From Gammaproteobacteria bacterium (GTDB lineage Bacteria; Pseudomonadota; Gammaproteobacteria; Pseudomonadales; Azotimanducaceae), in NCBI GenBank assembly GCA_020832085.1, contig JAFIFJ010000098.1, forward strand, positions 1 through 64,000: a stretch of 64,000 nucleotides of DNA, read 5' to 3'. The notes under the pieces are model-generated. The model saw nothing but the letters and a program-made list of their open reading frames with translations, was not told the origin of the DNA and searched no databases. Positions 18,294 through 26,887 of this stretch are shown here, in pieces. A program made the translations under genes and the position numbers. Numbering within the stretch: the first letter of the stretch is position 1; every line of letters begins with the position of its first letter.

Positions 18294-19508
18294 ATGCGCG
18301 AAATCCTGAAGTCCCACAAGCTGGACTCCGTCTGCTACGAGATCCGCGGCCCGATCCTGCGTGAGGCCCGCCGTCTCGAAGAGGAAGGTCACCGCATCCT
18401 CAAGCTCAACATCGGCAACCCGGCGCCCTTCGGCTTCGAGGCGCCCGATGAACTCATCCAGGATGTGATCCGTAACCTGCCCCAGGCCCAGGGCTATTGC
18501 GACTCCAAGGGCCTGTTCTCGGCCCGCAAGGCGGTGATGCAGTATACCCAGCAGATCGGGGTGAAGGGCGTCGAGATCGAGGACATCTTCATCGGCAACG
18601 GCGTCAGCGAACTGATCGGTCTGGCGACCCAGGGGCTGCTCAACAACGGCGACGAGGTTCTGATCCCTGCTCCCGACTATCCCCTGTGGACGGCTGCGGT
18701 CACCCTGGCCGGCGGCCGCCCGGTGCACTACCGCTGTGACGAGCAGGCAGACTGGGCCCCGGATCTGGCAGCCATCCGCGCGCAGATCACCCCGCGCACC
18801 CGCGCTCTGGTGGTGATCAATCCCAACAACCCGACGGGTGCGGTGTACCCCCGTGCCGTCCTCGAAGAACTGGTGAGCATCGCCAGGGAGCATGACCTCG
18901 TGCTGTTCGCAGACGAGATCTACGACAAGATTCTCTACGACGGCGCGGTGCACGTGCCGCTGGCGTCCCTGTCCGAGGACCTGCTGACGCTGACTTTCGG
19001 CGGGCTGTCGAAGAACTACCGCGCAGCAGGGTTCCGCACCGGCTGGATGATCGTCTCCGGCGCCAGACTGCGCGCCCGGGACTTTCTCGAAGGTCTGGAA
19101 ATCCTGGCTTCCATGCGCCTGTGCGCCAACGTTCCCACCCAGTTCGCGGTGCAGACCGCGCTCGGCGGCTATCAGAGCATCCAGGATCTGGTCTGCCCCG
19201 GCGGGCGGCTGCATGAGCAGCGGGACCTCGCCTGGTCCATGCTCAACCAGATTCCCGGCGTCAGCTGCGTCAAGCCCCGCGGTGCGCTGTACCTGTTTCC
19301 GCGGCTCGATCCCAAGATGTACCCCATCCGGGACGACGAGCAGTTCGTGCTCGATCTGCTGCTGCAGGAGAAGATCCTCATGGTGCAGGGCACCGGCTTC
19401 AACTGGCCGGAACCCGACCACTTCAGGATGGTGTTCCTGCCCCGCCCCGACGACATCCGCCAAGCCATCACCCGCCTTGGGAGTTTCCTCGAGCACTATG
19501 AGCAGTAG
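18294..19508 (+). CDS. alaA: Alanine/glutamate-pyruvate aminotransferase, AlaA type
   Basis: A 404-residue class I PLP aminotransferase. It starts LKSHKLDSVCYEIRGP and contains LKLNIGNPAPFGFEAP, typical of AlaA. The PLP lysine is Lys240 in GLSKNYRAAGFR. INPNNPTGAVYP and FADEIYDKI complete the cofactor site. It interconverts pyruvate plus glutamate with alanine plus 2-oxoglutarate in the cytoplasm. A small unknown gene follows 41 bp downstream. Confidence 0.93.
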   Translation: MREILKSHKLDSVCYEIRGPILREARRLEEEGHRILKLNIGNPAPFGFEAPDELIQDVIRNLPQAQGYCDSKGLFSARKAVMQYTQQIGVKGVEIEDIFIGNGVSELIGLATQGLLNNGDEVLIPAPDYPLWTAAVTLAGGRPVHYRCDEQADWAPDLAAIRAQITPRTRALVVINPNNPTGAVYPRAVLEELVSIAREHDLVLFADEIYDKILYDGAVHVPLASLSEDLLTLTFGGLSKNYRAAGFRTGWMIVSGARLRARDFLEGLEILASMRLCANVPTQFAVQTALGGYQSIQDLVCPGGRLHEQRDLAWSMLNQIPGVSCVKPRGALYLFPRLDPKMYPIRDDEQFVLDLLLQEKILMVQGTGFNWPEPDHFRMVFLPRPDDIRQAITRLGSFLEHYEQ

Positions 19509-19549
19509 CGGCAGTCGAGCGTAGAAGCGGCATCGCCACGGAGAACGCC

Positions 19550-20050
19550 GTGTCAGACCTGCATATCGACGACTTCTGCAAGGACATCGCGCTGGTCCTG
19601 AATCAGCTCTACCTGATGTTCCCGCGCAAATCCTCCCTGTTCGTCGAGGACATCTCGGGCCCGGACGAGCCGGACGAGTACGGCCTGCACAGCGCCCGTC
19701 ACATGGCCTGCCTCAGCGCCATGCTGTGGCTGGCCGAAGAGGGCTACATCCGCTTCGAAGACACCATCCGCCAGGAAGCCGTGGACCAGGTGGTACTCGG
19801 CGGCCGCATGTTCAGTCTGCTGTCGTCCGTGGCCACCCACGTCAGCGCTTCGGAAAGCGACGACTTCGGCAGCGGCGTACCGCCCGCCATTCGTGAGCAG
19901 GTCCGGGGCGGCTTTCGCAACGAAGTACCGGTGTCCGTTCTCAACGCCCAGCGCACCCACATCAATCGCCTGCGCCTGGCCCTGAAGAGTCACTCCAGCG
20001 ACCGCATCCGCAGCGTAGTCCTCGACATTCTGGAGCGGGCCCGCAGCTGA
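19550..20050 (+). CDS. Conserved-looking protein of unknown function
   Basis: 166 residues starting at GTG (GGAGAA upstream). Soluble, acidic at the N terminus (DDFCKDIALVLNQLYLMFPRK), with ARHMACLSAMLWLAEEGYIRFED suggesting a helical winged-helix-like core. I do not recognise the family. It lies between alaA and the NAD-kinase-like gene; its TGA shares bases with that gene's ATG (TGATG), so the two are translationally coupled. Confidence 0.8.
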   Translation: MSDLHIDDFCKDIALVLNQLYLMFPRKSSLFVEDISGPDEPDEYGLHSARHMACLSAMLWLAEEGYIRFEDTIRQEAVDQVVLGGRMFSLLSSVATHVSASESDDFGSGVPPAIREQVRGGFRNEVPVSVLNAQRTHINRLRLALKSHSSDRIRSVVLDILERARS

Positions 20051-21183
20051 TGCCTGAGCCGATGCTGCGACTGGGACTCATCGTCAATCCCCTGGCTGGT
20101 CTCGGTGGTCCGAGTGCCCTGAAGGGAAGCGATGGCGCCGAGATCGTCGCCGAGGCCAGACGTCGCGGCGCTGAGGATCGCGCCGGTGAACGCGCCGGGC
20201 GCTGCCTTGCCGCGCTGCACGCGCGCCGGGATCGGATCAGCATCTTCACCTGGGACGGGGCCATGGGCGCCGATGTGGCGCGCGCCGCCGGGTTCGAACC
20301 GGTGGTGCTCGGCGCCGCGCGCGCTGCCGTCAGCGATTCTTGGGACACCCGAGCCGCAGTGAAGGCCCTGGCCGAGACCGGTGTCGACCTGCTGCTCTTC
20401 GCCGGCGGTGACGGCACCGCCCGGGACGTGTGCAGCGCCCTGCCCGGCCCCTTGCCCGTCCTCGGCATCCCGGCCGGCGTTAAGATGCATTCCGGCGTCT
20501 ATGCAGTGACGCCGGAAGCTGCCGCCAACGTGGTCTGCCAGCTCCAGGACGGCGCCCTGGTCGGGCTGGTCACCGGCGAGGTCCGTGACATCGACGAGGC
20601 TGAGCTGCGCGCTGGCCGGGTCAACAGCCGCTGGTTCGGCGATCTTCTGGTGCCGGCGGAACCACGCTGGGTGCAGCACACCAAGATCGGCGGGCGCGAA
20701 TCCGAGCCCCTGGTGCTGGAGGAGATCGCCGCCGACATCGCCGAGCGTATGGCAGCCGGCCCGGCCGACGACCTCTGGGTCATCGGACCCGGCAGCACCA
20801 CCGCCGCCGTCATGGCCCACCTGGGTCTGCCCAACACCCTGCTCGGGGTGGATCTGATTCGACCCGGGGAGCTGCTGGCCGCGGACCTGGATGCCAAAGG
20901 GCTGCTCGAAGGCACTGCCGGCAGCCAGCCCTGGATCCTGATCACCTTCATCGGCGGCCAGGGACACCTGCTCGGCCGCGGCAACCAGCAACTGACCCCG
21001 GAGTTGCTCCGCCGCGCCGGCCGCGACCGGCTCGTGGTCATCGCCACCCGCACCAAACGGGCGGCCCTGGCGGGCCGTCCGCTCATTGTAGACAGCGGTG
21101 ATCCCGAACTGGATCAGGAACTGGCGGGATACATCGCCGTCACTACCGGCTATGAGGATCAGGTGCTGTATCCCGTCGGCTAA
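20050..21183 (+). CDS. ATP-NAD kinase family (AcoX-like) protein
   Basis: 377 residues. LRLGLIVNPLAGLGGPSALKGSDG opens it and the diacylglycerol/NAD-kinase GGDGT motif (FAGGDGTARDV) follows. GIPAGVKMHSGVYAVTPEAA and IGPGSTT are typical of the ATP-NAD kinase/AcoX branch rather than housekeeping NadK. Probably phosphorylates a nucleotide-like substrate in the cytoplasm; substrate uncertain. Coupled to the preceding unknown gene. Confidence 0.85.
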   Translation: MPEPMLRLGLIVNPLAGLGGPSALKGSDGAEIVAEARRRGAEDRAGERAGRCLAALHARRDRISIFTWDGAMGADVARAAGFEPVVLGAARAAVSDSWDTRAAVKALAETGVDLLLFAGGDGTARDVCSALPGPLPVLGIPAGVKMHSGVYAVTPEAAANVVCQLQDGALVGLVTGEVRDIDEAELRAGRVNSRWFGDLLVPAEPRWVQHTKIGGRESEPLVLEEIAADIAERMAAGPADDLWVIGPGSTTAAVMAHLGLPNTLLGVDLIRPGELLAADLDAKGLLEGTAGSQPWILITFIGGQGHLLGRGNQQLTPELLRRAGRDRLVVIATRTKRAALAGRPLIVDSGDPELDQELAGYIAVTTGYEDQVLYPVG

Positions 21184-21219
21184 GCGCCTGCCCCGCTGCG
21201 CGACGCCATCGTGGGCGCA

Positions 21220-22368
21220 TCACAGTCTGCGCAGCACCTCGTCGGCGATGGCCAGCGATGCGGTGAGTCCGGGGGATTCGATGCCCAACAGATTCACCAG
21301 GCCAGGGATCCCGTGGACGGACGGGCCATCGATGCGGAAATCCGCGAAAGGATCTCCCGGACCCGCCAGTCGGGCCCGAATGCCGCACTGATCCGGCTGC
21401 AGGCGACGGGGATCCAGACCTGGGAAATAGCGTTGAATGGACGCGACGAAGGCATCTCTGGCGCTGTCGTCGAAGGCGTAGTCCTCCTCCTCGACCCAGG
21501 CAAAGTCCGGGCCGAAACGCGCCCGCCCGGCCAGATCCAGCGTCAGATGGATACCGAGGCCACCCTGCTCGGGAAGCGGATAGATCAGTTGCTTAAACGG
21601 CACAGGACCCGAGTAGCTGTAGTAGCGGCCGCGGGCAAAATACTGCCGAGGCGCGGCCTGGGCAGGCAGCCCGGGAATCGAAGCGGCGATCCGGTGAGCC
21701 GCCAGACCGGCAGCATTGACCACCACCTCCGCTTCGACGCAGGCAGGCATCTCACCTCCGGTAACCACCTCGAAGCCGCGGCCGTTCGGCGTCACCGCCG
21801 TCACGGGCGTGGCCAGCACGATGTGGCCACCCGCCACTTCGATGTCACCGCTGAGCGCGACCATGAAGCCATGGGAGTCGATGATTCCCGTGCCGGGTGA
21901 GTGCAGCGCCGCCACCGCCCGCAAGGCCGGTTCCTGCTTGCGCAGCGCTGTCGCCGGCAACCATCGCAGCGCAACGCCATTGCGCGCGGCCTGCTCTTCG
22001 AGCCTACTGAGACCCTCGACACCTCGCTGCTCCGCAGCAACGATCAGCTTGCCGAGCAATCGATGCGCGATGCCTCGCTCAGCGCAGTAGGCCAGCAGGG
22101 CTTCCCGGCCGGCGACACAGAGTCCTGCCTTGAGACTCCCGTCAGGGTAGTAGATGCCGGCATGAATCACTTCCGAGTTGCGGCTGCTCGCGGCACTCCC
22201 GATCCAGGGCATGGCCTCCAGCACGATGGTTTCGCGACCACTGCGCTGCAGGGCCCGGGCACAGGCCAGTCCCACGACGCCAGCTCCGATGACGATAGCG
22301 TCGACAGGGTCGGTGGCGACAGGGTCGGTGGCGACAGGGTCGGTGGCGCCGCGGCGGGGGGAGGTCAT
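21220..22368 (-). CDS. FAD-dependent oxidoreductase, L-2-hydroxyglutarate oxidase-like
   Basis: 382 residues from the ATG at 22368, which overlaps the epmC stop (ATGA). The N-terminal dinucleotide fold is AIVIGAGVVGLACARAL. AASSRNSEVIHAGIYYPDGSLKA and the closing LLGIESPGLTASLAIADEV match the L-2-hydroxyglutarate dehydrogenase/LhgO branch of the DAO family. It likely oxidises a 2-hydroxy acid and passes electrons to quinone or oxygen. Its N terminus carries three ATDPV repeats from a 15-bp tandem repeat. Last gene of the tusA-led operon. Confidence 0.88.
   Translation of the reverse strand: MTSPRRGATDPVATDPVATDPVDAIVIGAGVVGLACARALQRSGRETIVLEAMPWIGSAASSRNSEVIHAGIYYPDGSLKAGLCVAGREALLAYCAERGIAHRLLGKLIVAAEQRGVEGLSRLEEQAARNGVALRWLPATALRKQEPALRAVAALHSPGTGIIDSHGFMVALSGDIEVAGGHIVLATPVTAVTPNGRGFEVVTGGEMPACVEAEVVVNAAGLAAHRIAASIPGLPAQAAPRQYFARGRYYSYSGPVPFKQLIYPLPEQGGLGIHLTLDLAGRARFGPDFAWVEEEDYAFDDSARDAFVASIQRYFPGLDPRRLQPDQCGIRARLAGPGDPFADFRIDGPSVHGIPGLVNLLGIESPGLTASLAIADEVLRRL
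22303..22347. repeat. Three perfect 15-bp tandem repeats in a coding start
   Basis: GACAGGGTCGGTGGC occurs three times without mismatch and stays in frame, giving ATDPV units near the N terminus of the FAD oxidoreductase, before its nucleotide-binding loop. Copy number could vary by slippage without breaking the frame. Confidence 0.9.
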
Positions 22369-22889
22369 CGACCGCCGGCCACCCGCAGTTCCTGCCCGCT
22401 GTAGAAGACCGCCAGCTCGCGGCGAAAGGCTGCAGCCCTCGGCGGCAGGCCATGCTGCTGACGCCGCGCGCGCTCTTCGATCAGCGCGGCTTCGAAGCGC
22501 TCTTTGGAAACACTGCCGCCCTCCAGGTTGTCCAGACTGGGCCGAAACGGAAACCCTGCTGCCTCGGCAAACATCCACTCCAGCGCCTGAGGGCCCACTT
22601 CAGCGCGCTCGAATGCAGCCTGGGCACCGGCATCACGGCCGTCGGGCGCATACCAGTAGCCGTAATCGACGAGGCGCCGTCGCCGGGCTCCCGCAGTGCA
22701 CCAATGGGCTACCTCGTGCAGGGCGCTGGCAAAGTAGTCGGCACGGAAGCAGATCACCGCAGGCTGCAGTCCGCAGGCCGGCTCGTAGAGCGGCTCGTCC
22801 GCCCCGCCGCGCAGGCGGACGTGATACCGCGCGGCAAAGAGGTCGTCGAACAGCCGGATCAGGTCGCCGCAGCGATGCTGCTCAGTCAT
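22365..22889 (-). CDS. epmC: Elongation factor P hydroxylase (YfcM family)
   Basis: 174 residues from the ATG at 22889, close to the E. coli length. It hydroxylates the lysylated EF-P lysine. Diagnostic segments are DDLFAARYHVRLRGG, FASALHEVAHWC (HExxH metal site), DYGYWYAPDGRDA, VGPQALEWMFAEAAGFPF and SLDNLEG. It overlaps the upstream GGCT gene by 8 bp and the downstream FAD oxidase by 4 bp. The genes for EF-P and its lysylation enzymes are not in this window. Confidence 0.93.
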   Translation of the reverse strand: MTEQHRCGDLIRLFDDLFAARYHVRLRGGADEPLYEPACGLQPAVICFRADYFASALHEVAHWCTAGARRRRLVDYGYWYAPDGRDAGAQAAFERAEVGPQALEWMFAEAAGFPFRPSLDNLEGGSVSKERFEAALIEERARRQQHGLPPRAAAFRRELAVFYSGQELRVAGGR

Positions 22890-23373
22890 GGTCTTCGGGA
22901 TCGACCACGGGCCAGCTCGACAGGCGCGCGTGGTACTCCGGGCTGAGCCAGGGGCGCCCCTCGAGCAGATGCGCCAGATACGCTCGCTCCGGGCGGCCGT
23001 GAGGGCGGCGACGGGCGGGATTGGCAATGTAGGTCCACGCCACCTCCATACCGTCGTCGGTGATCACCTGCACCACTTCACGGCTGTAGTTGATGGGTGT
23101 CTGCTCGAAGGGGTCCATGAGCAGGATCTGCTCCACGTCCACGAGCCGATACAGGACGCCCTCGACCACATCGCCCGGTGCCCAGCCGATGTTGGCGTGC
23201 CCGCTGTCCGGGTGTTCGTTTGCCGACTTGTCGAACAGTAGCCGGTAGCCCGGCAGGCGCCCGCCCAAGATGCGGTCGAAGCGCAGCCCGCGCTGCCGCA
23301 CCCGGGCCGGATTCATGTTGCTGCCGAAGGCGAAGTAGTGGATCACCGGATCGCGGCTTCGAGGATCACCCAC
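22882..23373 (-). CDS. Gamma-glutamylcyclotransferase-like protein
   Basis: 163 residues of the GGCT/AIG2 fold. YFAFGSNMNPARVRQRG is the substrate-loop signature, and EGVLYRLVDVEQILLMDPFE contains the region where the catalytic Glu is expected. It may release 5-oxoproline from a gamma-glutamyl amine or act as an AIG2-like hydrolase. It sits between tusA (8-bp overlap) and epmC (8-bp overlap), and a gamma-glutamyltransferase lies ~6 kb away. Confidence 0.87.
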   Translation of the reverse strand: MGDPRSRDPVIHYFAFGSNMNPARVRQRGLRFDRILGGRLPGYRLLFDKSANEHPDSGHANIGWAPGDVVEGVLYRLVDVEQILLMDPFEQTPINYSREVVQVITDDGMEVAWTYIANPARRRPHGRPERAYLAHLLEGRPWLSPEYHARLSSWPVVDPEDHD

Positions 23374-23641
23374 GCGAACGTCCCTCGCCTTTGCGGAACA
23401 GGAAGCGGAACTCGCCGTCGCCCTCGTCCCTGGACTCGATGGGATGGCCGAGGAAGCGGCTGTACTGATCGAAGTCCCGCACCGAAGCGGGGTCGGTGGC
23501 GATGACGTACAACCGACGGCCCACCGCCAGGGTCCGCATGCGATTGCGAAGCAGCAGCAGCGGCTCCGGACAGCGCAGCCCGCGGGTGTCGAGCTCTTCG
23601 TCGGCAGCGTCGCGCAGGGTCGAATGGGAAGTATCGGTCAT
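23366..23641 (-). CDS. tusA: TusA-family sulfurtransferase
   Basis: 91 residues of the SirA/TusA fold. The sulfur-carrying Cys24 lies in RGLRCPEPLLLLRNRM, followed by a two-layer sandwich core. The C terminus is charged (RKGEGRSRG). It heads the operon tusA-GGCT-epmC-FAD oxidase, all overlapping. Role in tRNA thiolation or another sulfur relay is likely but not shown. Confidence 0.9.
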   Translation of the reverse strand: MTDTSHSTLRDAADEELDTRGLRCPEPLLLLRNRMRTLAVGRRLYVIATDPASVRDFDQYSRFLGHPIESRDEGDGEFRFLFRKGEGRSRG

Positions 23642-23751
23642 CGGAACTCCGAGGCAGGCGGCCAGATTCTCACCATCACCCCTGCAACATTCAAGCGCAG
23701 GTACAGCCTCAGCCGGGAAGCCGACGCCGTCTTAGTCCCACGCATCTCCAC

Positions 23752-23780
23752 TTGACAACGCCACGGTTGGGGTCGTCAAT
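23752..23780 (+). promoter_or_regulatory. Candidate sigma-70 promoter of the envelope cluster
   Basis: A perfect TTGACA box is followed 17 bp later by GTCAAT, a weak -10 (3 of 6). TTGAC and GTCAA also form a spaced inverted repeat. It lies 110 bp upstream of the first gene of the 23.9-38.1 kb cluster and is the best promoter-like site in that gap. Confidence 0.35.
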
Positions 23781-23889
23781 GGAGCCTTGGAGGTCTGCGC
23801 TCGCGACCGTCAATCGCGCCAAACCAGCCGCGCGAGAACGTAGACCGCAACGACGGGTTGGAGTCCTGAAGGTTCTCCCGGAGTGCCCG

Positions 23890-25368
23890 ATGATGCGCCA
23901 CCGATTGCAGTTTCTCGTCACCATCGCCGTCCTGCACGCGCCGTTCGCAGCCTGGGCTGAGCCCAGCGCAAGCATTGAACTCGACGAACTCCCAGGGGCC
24001 GGCCCCCACGCACCGGTAGCCGGCCCGGAAGCGCCGCCAGCGCCCGCAGCCGACGCCCCGGACCCGCAGGCCCTCGATCTGTTCGGCCTTCGCAGCAACC
24101 GGGACGGCCTCGAAAGCCGTGACGGGATCAGCGCCCTGTTCGCCCTGGGCCGGATCAAGCAGGAAACGAGCGAGTACACGGAAGCGCTCGGAGTCTGGCA
24201 ACAGGCCCTCGATCAGGTCCGTGAGCGCCATGGCCGCTGGGACCCCCGCAATGTCACTGCGCTGGCCGGGATTGCAGCGGCCCATCGAGGCCTCGATCAG
24301 TACCAGGATGCGATCGAATACTACGGCCAGGCCATCTATATCAATCGCATGAACGAGGGCCTGCACCATCCCAGCCAGTTGAGCTATCTGAATCAGATTG
24401 CCGAGATGCAGGCCCTGCTCGGTGAGTGGCAGGAGGCGGTGCAGCTGCAGGAGTACGCCTACTACGTACGCCAGCGCCAGCACGGGGATGACAGCCCCGA
24501 GATCCTCCCCGCCCTGTTCCGCATGGCCGATTGGTATCAGCGCACGGGAGCACTGCTCAGTGCCCGCACCCTCTATGAGCGCGCTGTCAACATCATCGAG
24601 CGGCACTACGGGGAAGACGACATCAGGCTGGTCGACCCCCTGCAGAAACTGGCCATGACCTACCGCCTCGAACGCTACCCGGTCGCCATGAGCACCCGCA
24701 GCGAAGAACCGAGCTTCCGCATTACGGCCGGCGGCCCGCCCCCGGATCGGGACTTTCACACTGCCCAGCGCCAGACACTCAATCCCTACAGCGTCGGTGA
24801 GCGGGCGCTGGTCCGCAGTGTCAGGATTCAGCTCGAACACCCCGATGCCTCGGCCAGGGAGCGCGCCGAAGCCCTCATCGGACTCGCGGACTGGTATCTG
24901 TTGTTCGACAAGTGGAACCAGGCCATGACCACCTACGGCCAGGTCCACGACCTGCTGCGGGAAGCGGGCTGGGACGATGATCAAGTCGCGGAAGCCTTTG
25001 CCGATCCGGTGGCCCTGGAGTTTCCCATTCCTGCAGCCCCCAGCCCGGCGCGGTGGACTGAAGGGATACGCACCCGGGAGGGCTACATCGACCTGGTGTA
25101 CGACGTCACCGATCGCGGCCGACTGCGCAACCTCGACATCACCGACGCGAATCCCGAAGGTCTGCTGGACTTCCGACTCCGGCGCTCGGTGCGTGCAGCA
25201 CGCTTCCGGCCCCGCTTCGTCGATGGCGCCCCCGCTGCGACAGCAGGGGTCACCTACCGGCATCGCTACGTCTACTACACCCAGCCGCAGGCACCCGCCG
25301 CCGAAGAAGCCGACGAGTTGGAAGCCAGTGGCCGGATGCAGGAAACGGCGAACCGCGACAGCGGCTGA
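23890..25368 (+). CDS. Periplasmic TPR protein with C-terminal TonB-like domain
   Basis: 492 residues. A signal peptide (~1-24) ends AWA. Residues ~75-265 hold tetratricopeptide helices (YTEALGVWQQAL, YQDAIEYYGQAIYI, WQEAVQLQEYAYY, LLSARTLYERAVNI), and another TPR-like hairpin follows near 330. The C-terminal ~400-465 resembles a TonB C-terminal domain (GYIDLVYDVTDRGRLRNLDI ... RAARFRPRFVDG). It starts the twelve-gene envelope cluster and is a plausible periplasmic scaffold. ATG ATG at the start, with GGAG upstream. Confidence 0.85.
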   Translation: MMRHRLQFLVTIAVLHAPFAAWAEPSASIELDELPGAGPHAPVAGPEAPPAPAADAPDPQALDLFGLRSNRDGLESRDGISALFALGRIKQETSEYTEALGVWQQALDQVRERHGRWDPRNVTALAGIAAAHRGLDQYQDAIEYYGQAIYINRMNEGLHHPSQLSYLNQIAEMQALLGEWQEAVQLQEYAYYVRQRQHGDDSPEILPALFRMADWYQRTGALLSARTLYERAVNIIERHYGEDDIRLVDPLQKLAMTYRLERYPVAMSTRSEEPSFRITAGGPPPDRDFHTAQRQTLNPYSVGERALVRSVRIQLEHPDASARERAEALIGLADWYLLFDKWNQAMTTYGQVHDLLREAGWDDDQVAEAFADPVALEFPIPAAPSPARWTEGIRTREGYIDLVYDVTDRGRLRNLDITDANPEGLLDFRLRRSVRAARFRPRFVDGAPAATAGVTYRHRYVYYTQPQAPAAEEADELEASGRMQETANRDSG

Positions 25369-25528
25369 AGGCAGCGCTGGCCTGGACGTGACCCCGCATC
25401 AATGGCGCCGGCGGGGCCCACTGCAGGGAACCCGGGCCCCATGCCGCGGGTCCAAGAGCCTACGAGGCTCATTCAGGGGCGATTCATGGCCATCTGCCAA
25501 CCTCGGAGGGCATCAGAGGAGAGAGCCT

Positions 25529-26848
25529 ATGCTCATCATCAAGCCACCGTTTGCTGCCGCTGCCCTGCTGGTCGGCGCCATGACGCTGGCTGGATGCCAG
25601 AGTCCTTCGAGTCCGTCGAGCCCGAGCACGCCATCGCCGCCGACGCCGCCATCATCTTCCGGAGCGCCATCCCCCAGCTCGCCGAGTTCTTCGGCGCCCT
25701 CGCAGCCCTCGCCCCCTTCAAGCCAGGCTCCGTCGGGCCCGTCATCATCGAGCCCGGGCTCGTCGCCGCCCCAGCAGGCAGGCGGACCCACGCCGCCCGG
25801 CAGCCAGACCCCCGGCAGTCAAGCGCCCGATTCCGGCGGCGCATCAGGCAGCGAGACCACCGCGTCCACCGGTGATTCCGCAACCGGCGCTGGGGCCGCT
25901 GGCACTGCAGGCACCTCCGCCAGCGGCGGCGGCGTCGATGCCGACGGTGTCCTCGCCGAAGCCGTGGAAGTGTTCCGGCGCTCCGCCGCGCGCAGTCGCA
26001 GTACCGATGCCCCCGCCGACTCCGGCATGGATGGCGGCGCCGACGGCGCCATGGGTGGAATGCCCGGCGGCGGTGGTGGACAGAGCGGTGCCGGCGGTGA
26101 CGTGGATATCGACGATCTCACCGGCGGCGACCTCGATGACCTGATTGCCGGCGGTGGCCGCATGCCGGGACAAGCTGCAGGCGACGAAGGCTCCGGCAGC
26201 GAAGCAGGTTCCGGCGGCGAAGCGGGTTCCGGCAGCGCCAACAGCGGCGATGGCACTGAAGCCGGCCCCTGGCACCAACCCGGCGCAGCGGGAGCCGGTC
26301 GTGATCCGACTTCCGAAGAGGTTTACGGTGATGCCACCGGCAGCGGTTCGGCAGGTTCCGGCAGCCGGACTGCGAGTGCGGCTGAGCGGCATGCCGAACT
26401 CGAACGGGTGCTCGCCGAGGCCATGGGTGATTTCGACGGCCGCATCCTCGACGAACGGGCGGTGATCATCGCCCAGCGCGGCAACAATCCGGGTGGTGTC
26501 GACGGGCCGGGCAGCTCCCAGGCTGAAGGCGATGGTGAAGGCCAGGGTACTGGCCGGGCCGGCACCGGCACGGGACGCGATCAGGCCGGACGCCGCCCTG
26601 CTCCCGCACCGCCCCCGCCGGGAAGCCCCCAGACCGGCACCGCCAGCAGCGGCGGCAGCGTCGGCGGCGGCGCAGCCCCGACCCAGACGGCCCATGCGGA
26701 CATACCCATCCCCGATGATGTCGGTGATGGCGCCAATGACGACGTCGTGGCGCGGCAGTTGCGTGAAGCCGCCATGAACGAAACCGATCCGGAGCTGCGT
26801 GAGAAGCTCTGGGACGAGTACCGACGCTATGTCTCCGGCCGCCGCTGA
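25529..26848 (+). CDS. Low-complexity lipoprotein, Ser/Pro then Gly-rich
   Basis: 439 residues. The lipobox LAGC places the lipidated Cys at 23. Residues ~25-85 are almost only Ser, Pro and Thr; ~85-360 are Gly/Ser/Ala-rich with acidic patches (DVDIDDLTGGDLDDLI). Two structured-looking helical pieces stand out: ~138-152 (LAEAVEVFRRSAARS) and the C-terminal ~35 residues (VARQLREAAMNETDPELREKL). The disordered stretch could span the periplasm or peptidoglycan. AGGAGAGAG precedes the ATG. Function unknown; second gene of the cluster. Confidence 0.82.
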   Translation: MLIIKPPFAAAALLVGAMTLAGCQSPSSPSSPSTPSPPTPPSSSGAPSPSSPSSSAPSQPSPPSSQAPSGPSSSSPGSSPPQQAGGPTPPGSQTPGSQAPDSGGASGSETTASTGDSATGAGAAGTAGTSASGGGVDADGVLAEAVEVFRRSAARSRSTDAPADSGMDGGADGAMGGMPGGGGGQSGAGGDVDIDDLTGGDLDDLIAGGGRMPGQAAGDEGSGSEAGSGGEAGSGSANSGDGTEAGPWHQPGAAGAGRDPTSEEVYGDATGSGSAGSGSRTASAAERHAELERVLAEAMGDFDGRILDERAVIIAQRGNNPGGVDGPGSSQAEGDGEGQGTGRAGTGTGRDQAGRRPAPAPPPPGSPQTGTASSGGSVGGGAAPTQTAHADIPIPDDVGDGANDDVVARQLREAAMNETDPELREKLWDEYRRYVSGRR

Positions 26849-26887
26849 AGCGACGGTGCCTGTGAGAAGTTGCCAGGAGCCATGAAG

